Assembly (NCBI GenBank): GCA_964650965.1
Contig: CAZYYO010000121.1
Location: 1-5,246, forward strand
Direction of reading: 5' to 3'
DNA length: 5,246 nucleotides
DNA from: CAZYYO01 sp964650965
GTDB lineage: Bacteria > Bacillota > Clostridia > Lachnospirales > Lachnospiraceae
Shown here: positions 1 to 5,246 of the stretch, piece after piece
Numbering within the stretch: the stretch's first letter is position 1
Layout: each line of letters begins with the position of its first letter
Translations under genes and position numbers: made by a program
The notes under the pieces: model-generated
Databases searched by the model: none
Told to the model about the DNA's origin: nothing
Seen by the model: the letters and a program-made list of their open reading frames with translations, nothing else

Positions 1-3000
1 TACATAGCAGGATGGAGTAGCAACAAGGATATGAAGGAGCTGCGTGCATCTATGGATATGATTCGACATACAGCAGGGGAACTGATTGAATCGTTGACAG
101 CGAAATTGCAAGAACTACAGAGAGAAGAACCTGAAAAGCAGCATTTACAAGATAATGATTTATATCCAATGAATTCTAATGATGTGGAATATGATGCGGA
201 TATGGGAATCACAGATTCCGTGAGTCTTTCGTCTATGCAACAAGCAGAATTACTCATTGACCGTGCAGAGTATGGTGGAACGATATTCAATGATGATGAT
301 CGCAATTTGATTGTGAATTATGCTTACCAGTTTGACAATATGGAAGATACCAAAGCATTGATTCGGGAATTGGCAGAGGCGATACAAGCACCTGATCTAC
401 GTGCACCATCGGAAGTAATCCAAAACGCACAGGCTGAAATAGATGCGCTTCCAGACTCCATGATTGGAATGACCAGAATGCATGAGTATGGCTATGAAAA
501 CTTCGGAATGTTGCCATTGACGAAGGAAAGGGCATTGGAACTGTATCACCAGAATCTGGAAATCTTCTGTTTGTATGAAGATGGGACAGAAGCTGCTTAT
601 GACAATGAAGCTGCTATTCATACCCACGATGGCATCTATGGTATTGAAAAAGAGACTTGGGAAAGGTATCAGACACAGGAAAAGGTGGAGCAGAAAATTA
701 TGGAAGGACAGGAAGAAATGTTCAGTATCTATCAGTTAAGGGATGATGGTCTGGGACAAGAGTATAAGTTTATGGGAACTTCGTTCTTGGAGAACAACGG
801 GATGCAGGCTTTTAGGGAAGATTATAACTTGATGTACACGGATGTGCTGACAGAAAACGATACATTAGATTATATTTTCCAGAGATTCAATATTGATCGT
901 CCAGATGATTTTTATGGTCATTCTTTATCGGTAAGTGATGTGATTGTAGTTAGTCGTAATGGGGAAGCAAAAAACTATTATGTAGATAGTTTTGGTTTTA
1001 CAGAGCTGCCGGATTTCTTTAAACAGAGGGAGCAGGAAAGGGAAGCGCCAGTGCAACAATCCAGTATTGCAGAAAGAATCCAGAATTATGATGCTATCAA
1101 GGATTCTATCTATATTCAGATGATTCCCCAGGAGGGCAATGCAGATTTATTAGAAGAAGTACCTCATCGTCTGTTTTATGATATGGCGGTGATATATAAG
1201 ATTCCATTGGCGGAAACACCAGAGGGGACTTTATCAACAACTATCAAAAACAAAACGATGGAAACCTATGGCATTACAGAAGAGCAGTTGTATCAGGATG
1301 CACTTGCATCTTCCCAGAGAAATTTCCCCGTGAAGTTCAGAAGTTTTGCTCAAACCATGCAGGAAGTGATACCTGTAGTGGAAATTGATACGGAAAATGA
1401 ACCCTTTGATTTGTTTATGGTGACGAATGATAAATTAGAACATGGAGCGGCAGCCATTCTTTATCCGAGTTTTATGGAAGAAGCAGCCGAAATTGTTGAT
1501 GGGAGTTATTATATTCTGCCTGCATCACAGGATGAATTACTTTTGCTCAAAGATGACCATATCTTAACATCGCAAGAGATTGCAACAGCAGTACATGATA
1601 TCAATGAATTGATTGGTGATAGAAAACTTTCAGATTCGGTTTTTCATTACAATGTACAGACAAGAAAACTGGAATTGGCAGGAGATATTTCTGCGATGGA
1701 TAGGGAGCAGAAAGAATATCCGCCGGTGTTTCGAGGCACATTGAAAGAAGCAACGGAACACGGTATGGCAGACGCATATCTGGATTCCAGAAAGTTCAAC
1801 ATGGACTGCAAACATGCTATCGAGGAAGCCATCATAGAGAATTTTGACGGTCTGCACTTGAACCATGGGGTTGTAACCCCAGTGTTAGAGGAATATGGTG
1901 CGGAGCGTGTGGCATTTGTCCTTGCAGATACTTTACAGCATTTATCAGAAGACGGCAGATTTTCCAGAAATAACAAAGTCTGGGCAGAACATATTCATAT
2001 CCCGGAGAATCGCCGGGAGGAACTGGATTTGAATGTGGATTATATCGTGAGCAGTCACCCGGCGGTACTGGATGGCTTTGTAAATATTTTCAGAGAAGAA
2101 GCAAAAGAGCGACTGGAAGAGCTGGATGAAGTTTTAACAGCCTTTCCGGAAGATTTGGCATATGAGGTGGGTGGAGGATTTCTTTCTATTCACGAAACTG
2201 ACGATGGGTATGACTATACTTTTTATGGAAAGGATTATCAGGAAATAGATGGCGGTGTTTATGATAATTCGGAAGTATCCATTTATAAGGCTTTGGAAGC
2301 AGTATTGGAAGATGAAGGTTATTCTTTAAGAGATTGCACCCCTATCAATCCCGATGAATTGTATGGTGCAGTTGAACGAGAAGACGAGGAAAAATTTAAG
2401 CGCATACAGGCAGAAATACAGAAAAAGAATATGCCGGAAACGGACAAAAAAACTCTTACATCAGATAGTATACAACCAGAAGCAGCATTAAATGGACAAA
2501 GCCGAGCTGAAATAGAAGAGTTAGTTCTGGATTATGCGCAATCAGAACTGGATGCAATGGGACTGGAAGAAAATGTGAAGTTAATCGGTGCCCGTGTCTA
2601 TGGCAGTCGCACCAGAGAGGGATTATATAAAGGTGGTTCCGATATTGATGTCGTATTGTCTTACGAGGGAGACGTCGCAGAAGATACATTCTTTAATATT
2701 CTTCATGAACATGGCATGAAAGTGGCTGGCATGGAGTTAGATGTAAATCCAATTTCAGTAGAGAAAACAGGCAGTCTGGAAGACTATTTGAAATGTGCTG
2801 AAAAATATCTGGATGAAAAAGAAAACCTGCAGGTAGAATCTGCTATAAAAGAGCCAGTTGGTAGAGTAACTTTCGCAAGTGGAGAAGCATTTGTTTATAG
2901 AGATTCAGAAAAATATTTAGCAGTCATTGATGAGGAAATCGAGCATAGTCCAGTAACCGGATTCCAATATACTACATTGTCAGATGATCCAGAACTTAGG

Positions 3001-3951
3001 AAAGCAGTGGAAGACAAGTATTACAATCTCATTGGAGAAAACAATCCGCATGATCTGGCGTATTATCAGGAGACACAGGGAGAGATTGCAAGAGAAAAGA
3101 CGGCTTTGCGCCTGGCAGTTGTATTAGACGAACTTTCCGAAGAAATTGATCCATATGAGTATGGTGATTCGGTAGAGGACAAAGAAGCAGCGATTCTTCA
3201 GTTACGTGATGATTTACTAGAGGGTGGAGACAAAATAGAAACTCTAAAATCCTGGTTTGAGGAATTGGAGGATTTACCGGAAGGCGAAGCAATTCGGGTA
3301 GAAAACCTGTTGCAAGCTATGGATTCTTTTGCACAGGAACAATCAGTAGAGCAGGAAACACAAGGGAAAGAAGCAACCATCAGTTTTTATGTGGCAGAGT
3401 GTATGGAATTTCCAGTGTTGGGCCAGTTTGAAGAAAATCTGACTATGGAAGAGGCTTTGAAGATATATGAGCAGATTCCTTCAGATAGAATGAATGGTAT
3501 CAAAGGTGTTGGCTTCCATCTGGATGATGGCAGTTTCTATGATGGTAATTATGAATTGATGTCCGCAGGAAAAATGGATGTGGATATGATAAATTGCATC
3601 GACCATTATAAAGAAAGTCCGTTGGTGCAGGAAGCCATTCAGAAGATGCAGGCATATTTGGATGGAACTGAGAAGGAAAAGGCAACTGTGCTTCCGGAAG
3701 AAAAAGAAGATGTATCAAAAGAGCCAGCTAAATCGGAACAGTTTGATGAACCGGGAGGAAAAACCATAGAAGCAGCGAGTAAACCTGAGCCGGTGCAGAC
3801 ACAGATCAAACAGCCAGATACAGAAAAAACGGATNNNNNNNNNNTGTTAAAGGCTTTACGAGACAGACAGGCTAAAATAAAGTCACAGGAGCAAAGCAAA
3901 CCATCCAAAGACAAGTCACAGCAGAATAAGAAAGGGGACGTAGAATTATGA
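1..3951 (+). CDS. Large multidomain ICE 'polyvalent' protein (5'-partial): ArdC/LtrC-like tail, YodL, DUF5688, DUF3849 and nucleotidyltransferase modules
   Basis: Probably a conjugative-element accessory protein; its role is unproven. The frame is open to base 1, and the first residues (YIAGWSSNKD) resemble the end of ArdC/LtrC zincin domains, so the Met at 31 is probably internal. Residues below count from that Met. Modules: helical segment, about 60-118; ICE module with LPLTKERALELY, 136-214; YodL, 231-330 (HSLSVSDVI at 297-305); DUF5688-like, 351-552; DUF3849-like, 564-660; YDYTFYGKDY module, 684-783; minimal nucleotidyltransferase, 824-930, with GS at 858-859 and Asp 871, 873 and 904; unnamed module, 943-1013; acidic helical segment, 1020-1100; FYVAECMEFPVLG module, 1115-1212; charged linker; basic tail ending KKGDVEL. 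A 10-N gap lies in the tail, in frame. No membrane segment was seen. The stop overlaps the next gene by ATGA. YodL, DUF3849 and the nucleotidyltransferase are the surest calls; domain edges are approximate. Confidence 0.9.
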   Translation, partial: YIAGWSSNKDMKELRASMDMIRHTAGELIESLTAKLQELQREEPEKQHLQDNDLYPMNSNDVEYDADMGITDSVSLSSMQQAELLIDRAEYGGTIFNDDDRNLIVNYAYQFDNMEDTKALIRELAEAIQAPDLRAPSEVIQNAQAEIDALPDSMIGMTRMHEYGYENFGMLPLTKERALELYHQNLEIFCLYEDGTEAAYDNEAAIHTHDGIYGIEKETWERYQTQEKVEQKIMEGQEEMFSIYQLRDDGLGQEYKFMGTSFLENNGMQAFREDYNLMYTDVLTENDTLDYIFQRFNIDRPDDFYGHSLSVSDVIVVSRNGEAKNYYVDSFGFTELPDFFKQREQEREAPVQQSSIAERIQNYDAIKDSIYIQMIPQEGNADLLEEVPHRLFYDMAVIYKIPLAETPEGTLSTTIKNKTMETYGITEEQLYQDALASSQRNFPVKFRSFAQTMQEVIPVVEIDTENEPFDLFMVTNDKLEHGAAAILYPSFMEEAAEIVDGSYYILPASQDELLLLKDDHILTSQEIATAVHDINELIGDRKLSDSVFHYNVQTRKLELAGDISAMDREQKEYPPVFRGTLKEATEHGMADAYLDSRKFNMDCKHAIEEAIIENFDGLHLNHGVVTPVLEEYGAERVAFVLADTLQHLSEDGRFSRNNKVWAEHIHIPENRREELDLNVDYIVSSHPAVLDGFVNIFREEAKERLEELDEVLTAFPEDLAYEVGGGFLSIHETDDGYDYTFYGKDYQEIDGGVYDNSEVSIYKALEAVLEDEGYSLRDCTPINPDELYGAVEREDEEKFKRIQAEIQKKNMPETDKKTLTSDSIQPEAALNGQSRAEIEELVLDYAQSELDAMGLEENVKLIGARVYGSRTREGLYKGGSDIDVVLSYEGDVAEDTFFNILHEHGMKVAGMELDVNPISVEKTGSLEDYLKCAEKYLDEKENLQVESAIKEPVGRVTFASGEAFVYRDSEKYLAVIDEEIEHSPVTGFQYTTLSDDPELRKAVEDKYYNLIGENNPHDLAYYQETQGEIAREKTALRLAVVLDELSEEIDPYEYGDSVEDKEAAILQLRDDLLEGGDKIETLKSWFEELEDLPEGEAIRVENLLQAMDSFAQEQSVEQETQGKEATISFYVAECMEFPVLGQFEENLTMEEALKIYEQIPSDRMNGIKGVGFHLDDGSFYDGNYELMSAGKMDVDMINCIDHYKESPLVQEAIQKMQAYLDGTEKEKATVLPEEKEDVSKEPAKSEQFDEPGGKTIEAASKPEPVQTQIKQPDTEKTDXXXXLKALRDRQAKIKSQEQSKPSKDKSQQNKKGDVEL
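3835..3844. other. Assembly gap (10 N) inside the C-terminal tail of the large protein
   Basis: Ten undetermined bases fall between a Pro/Glu/Lys-rich linker and the basic C-terminal helix. The same reading frame is used on both sides, which fits a true length of 10, or of 10 plus a multiple of 3. The last affected codon is NTG, so it encodes Leu, Met or Val. Val would give a V-L-K-A-L series like the V-L-A-K-L in the tail of the YodL protein downstream. Ten Ns is also a common placeholder for a gap of unknown size, so the missing sequence could be longer. Confidence 0.95.
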
Positions 3952-4181
3952 TGAAAGTGAGATTTGAGGAAAATGAATACCTGGTAATGGCAATGTTTAA
4001 TACTGGTACACGAAGCACAACCATTGAGAAAATTGAAGAAATATTACCACATGTGGAGGATGATGCAGAGGTCTACGGACTTGCTGTGAATACCAGCGAA
4101 AAGATGAAACGTATTTCCAATGCAGAATATCATAAAATTGATCTAACACCGTATCTGCAGGAATCGGAGGAAGACGAGTAA
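3948..4181 (+). CDS. TTRAP-family (transposon-transfer assisting) small protein
   Basis: A 77-residue acidic protein (18 Asp/Glu against 8 Lys/Arg) matching my recollection of the TTRAP family, which is named for conjugative-transposon transfer. Seen here: an N-terminal FEENEYLVMAMF segment, a GTRSTTIEKIEEILP helix (residues 20-34), an EDDAEVYGLAV helix (37-47), and the family-typical KMKRISNAEYHKIDL ending (52-66). Its length is normal for the family. It has no signal peptide or membrane segment, so it should be cytoplasmic. The start is set by an AAGGGG site about 10 bases upstream and by the ATGA overlap with the large gene; a second Met codon follows directly and could also be used. Its stop overlaps the next start as TAATG, so translation is probably coupled on both sides. 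The biochemical role is unknown to me; the family call is fairly firm. Confidence 0.85.
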   Translation: MMKVRFEENEYLVMAMFNTGTRSTTIEKIEEILPHVEDDAEVYGLAVNTSEKMKRISNAEYHKIDLTPYLQESEEDE

Positions 4182-5032
4182 TGAAATTACACCAATATGC
4201 CATATATCAGATAAGGGGTGGGGCAGAACACAGGAAACTGCGTTTCTGCTCCTATCAATATATGAAGGAACAGCAGATGGACATTCGTGTGGAAAATTAT
4301 GAGCAGGTCTATATCAGCAGTGCCTTACCAGAGGATTCCGCAGAAAAAATATGGCAACGATTTCTGAAACAGCCACCAAAGAATTTTAAAGGATTCCATT
4401 CGTTGAGTGTCAGTGATGTGATTGCCTATAATAAAGAGGGAGTCACAGCCTGTTATTATGTAGATAAGGAACGGATTGTGCCAGTTCCCGGATTTATCAA
4501 GTTGAATTCTTCTGCAGCACTGATTTCTATGGAAACAGATGATTTTCATGTGGAAGGGAAGAAAGGTAACTGGGTAGCAGCGGATGAAGTGATAGTTGAT
4601 GGCCGTCAGTTCTTCCTTATGGAGAACGATGTCTATAAACAGAATGTTGGATTTCTGGTTGTCAGTGATACAGGGGATATTGTTGCGGAGGATGTGACAA
4701 CCTTCAGTGCAACGGAAACGATTGAAGCAATGCGACGGTATCTATTACCAGCAGTTGCAGTAATAGAGCCGGTACAGAACCAGCCACCAGAGAAGCTGAC
4801 CTATCAAAAGTATTATGAGAACGGAGAGTATCTTAGAAGCGCAGAATCCGGCACAGAACAAAATTATAATATGATTGACGGAAATGTGAACAATAAGCCA
4901 CGGGAAAGGTCAAAACAGCGTGCTTCTGTGCTTGCAAAGCTGCATCAGAAGCAATCGGAAATAGCGAAGCGGAGTGGCAAGGCAGTTCCACAAATGTCAA
5001 TGGAAGAGGGGAATGAGCGTAACCGTAAATAG
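4181..5032 (+). CDS. YodL domain protein with DUF4316-like C-terminal region
   Basis: A 283-residue soluble protein of a kind common in Clostridia conjugative elements; function unknown. Residues 4-105 form the YodL domain: YAIYQIRGGAEHRKLRF at the start, an ENYEQVYIS strand near 38-46, HSLSVSDVI at 73-81 and YYVD at 92-95. Residues about 110-195 form a second compact region (FHVEGKKGNWVAADEVIVDG followed by FFLMENDVY) that often follows YodL in these proteins. Residues about 207-265 (YYENGEYLRSAE, then QNYNMIDGNVNN, then a basic SVLAKLHQKQSEIAK helix) fit what I recall as DUF4316, though that number is less certain. The start is supported by GGAGG at 4166-4170 and by the TAATG overlap with the TTRAP gene. 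The length is ordinary for the family. Its YodL module is a diverged relative of the one inside the large upstream protein. Confidence 0.93.
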   Translation: MKLHQYAIYQIRGGAEHRKLRFCSYQYMKEQQMDIRVENYEQVYISSALPEDSAEKIWQRFLKQPPKNFKGFHSLSVSDVIAYNKEGVTACYYVDKERIVPVPGFIKLNSSAALISMETDDFHVEGKKGNWVAADEVIVDGRQFFLMENDVYKQNVGFLVVSDTGDIVAEDVTTFSATETIEAMRRYLLPAVAVIEPVQNQPPEKLTYQKYYENGEYLRSAESGTEQNYNMIDGNVNNKPRERSKQRASVLAKLHQKQSEIAKRSGKAVPQMSMEEGNERNRK

Positions 5033-5123
5033 GATGAAGAGTGTCTGGATCAGTGATGGTCTGGATGCTCTTTTTGGTGTAGAGTTACTGACAAAAAGAC
5101 AAATTAGTGAGATAATACAATAA
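5013..5123 (+). CDS. Possible 36-codon small protein overlapping the end of the YodL gene
   Basis: An ATG at 5013, preceded by a purine-rich GGAAGAGG site (5002-5009), opens a frame that overlaps the YodL gene by 20 bases and ends at TAA 5121-5123. The predicted peptide contains SVWISDGLDALFGVELLTK, then RQISEIIQ at its C-terminus. This looks like ordinary protein with a short amphipathic end, not low-complexity noise, and it continues the overlapping-gene pattern of the operon. An alternative start at 5034 gives 29 residues but has no good ribosome binding site. I do not recognise a family. A promoter candidate for the next gene lies inside its last third. It could be a real small operon member, a remnant of a longer gene, or chance. 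Confidence 0.42.
   Translation: MSVTVNRMKSVWISDGLDALFGVELLTKRQISEIIQ
5088..5116 (+). promoter_or_regulatory. Candidate sigma-A promoter with extended -10, upstream of the gene at 5152
   Basis: CTGACA (5088-5093, 5 of 6 to TTGACA) is followed after exactly 17 bases by GATAAT (5111-5116, 5 of 6 to TATAAT). A TGA directly before the -10 gives the extended TGn element at 5108-5110. Transcription would begin near 5123 and leave a leader of about 30 bases before the ATG at 5152. In this AT-rich DNA such matches can arise by chance. The position, at the break between the overlapping operon and a new gene, supports the call. Confidence 0.42.
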
Positions 5124-5151
5124 GAAATATTTGGATGTGGGAAGGGATAGA

Positions 5152-5246
5152 ATGAAGCAGATTGAGATAAATAATTTTTTGGAATATTGCGATCAGATGA
5201 GTTCAGAAATGAATTATGCATTTTATTTCACAAAGAGCTTTAATTT
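5152..5246 (+). CDS. Start of an unidentified gene (3'-partial, 31 full codons visible)
   Basis: An open frame begins at ATG 5152 after a GGGAAGGGA ribosome binding site (5139-5147), 4-6 bases from the start, and runs off the right edge without a stop. The visible peptide starts MKQIEINNFLEYCDQMSSEM and continues with an aromatic-rich stretch (NYAFYFTKSFN). There is no signal peptide or clear motif. Unlike the preceding genes it does not overlap its neighbour: 28 bases separate it from the small ORF, and a promoter candidate lies upstream at 5088-5116. It may therefore start a separately controlled unit. Too little is visible to name a family. The good ribosome binding site and protein-like composition make a real gene likely. 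Confidence 0.65.
   Translation, partial: MKQIEINNFLEYCDQMSSEMNYAFYFTKSFN

Noticed and set aside
31..33. ATG at 31 as the true start of the large gene
   Set aside because: The frame is open upstream to base 1, the Shine-Dalgarno spacing is poor, and the residues before it fit a conserved ArdC/LtrC-type domain ending.
121..144. R-x6-H pattern that could suggest a HEPN RNase partner for the nucleotidyltransferase
   Set aside because: It lies in a hydrophilic linker (REEPEKQH) with no surrounding helical HEPN domain and is far from the nucleotidyltransferase; no other convincing R-x4-6-H motif was seen near that domain.
1866..1881. Inverted repeat with 7-base arms (TGGGGTT / AACCCCA) and a 2-base loop
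   Set aside because: It is inside the DUF3849-like coding region, has no T-run or flanking promoter, and one such match is expected by chance in about 5 kb.
287..1976. Minus-strand open frames across the first part of the large gene
   Set aside because: Their translations are rich in His, Ser, Phe and Cys, lack ribosome binding sites and lie wholly opposite a strongly supported coding frame; the same holds for minus-strand frames up to 5221.
2001..2017. Short hairpin CCCGG / CCGGG
   Set aside because: It has a five-base stem within a coding frame and no sign of terminator or operator function.
5043..5066. Direct repeat of GTCTGGAT with copies 16 bases apart
   Set aside because: There are only two 8-base copies, lying in a possible coding frame and upstream of the promoter candidate; this is too weak to call an operator or iteron.
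5033..5151. Rho-independent terminator at the end of the YodL operon
   Set aside because: The T-run near 5070 has no GC-rich stem before it; no terminator could be supported.

Overview
The window looks like an accessory, conjugation-associated segment of an integrative and conjugative element (ICE) from a low-GC Gram-positive gut anaerobe, most likely a Clostridia/Lachnospiraceae host carrying a Tn1549/CTn-type element. The basis is AT-rich DNA, strong GGAGG/AAGGGG-type ribosome binding sites, tightly overlapping genes, and protein families (YodL, TTRAP, DUF3849, DUF5688) that I know almost only from such elements. This assignment is inferred from family content. No integrase, relaxase, att site or insertion sequence lies inside the window.

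Layout: all convincing genes are on the + strand. Positions 1-3951 hold the 3' part of a very large multidomain ('polyvalent') ICE protein. Its reading frame is open through the left edge, and its first residues look like the end of an ArdC/LtrC-type zincin domain. In order it carries several small modules, a YodL domain, a DUF5688-like region, a DUF3849-like region, a minimal nucleotidyltransferase domain with all three catalytic aspartates, further ICE-type modules and a basic C-terminal tail. A 10-N assembly gap (3835-3844) interrupts the tail. Next come a small acidic TTRAP-family gene (3948-4181, ATGA overlap) and a second, stand-alone YodL protein (4181-5032, TAATG overlap). These three genes are clearly one translationally coupled operon.

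After the operon core, a possible 36-codon ORF (5013-5123) overlaps the end of the YodL gene. A good extended -10 promoter candidate (5088-5116) then precedes a new gene starting at 5152 that runs off the right edge. No RNA genes, CRISPR arrays, insertion sequences or clear terminators were seen.

How the genes may work together: the two large proteins share a YodL module and a similar basic C-terminal helix (V/x-L-x-x-L-x-x-x-Q-x-x-I-x-K), and TTRAP lies between them. I infer a set of proteins that act together around element transfer, possibly in the recipient. No experimental role can be read from the sequence. The most interesting item is the intact nucleotidyltransferase domain embedded in the polyvalent protein.
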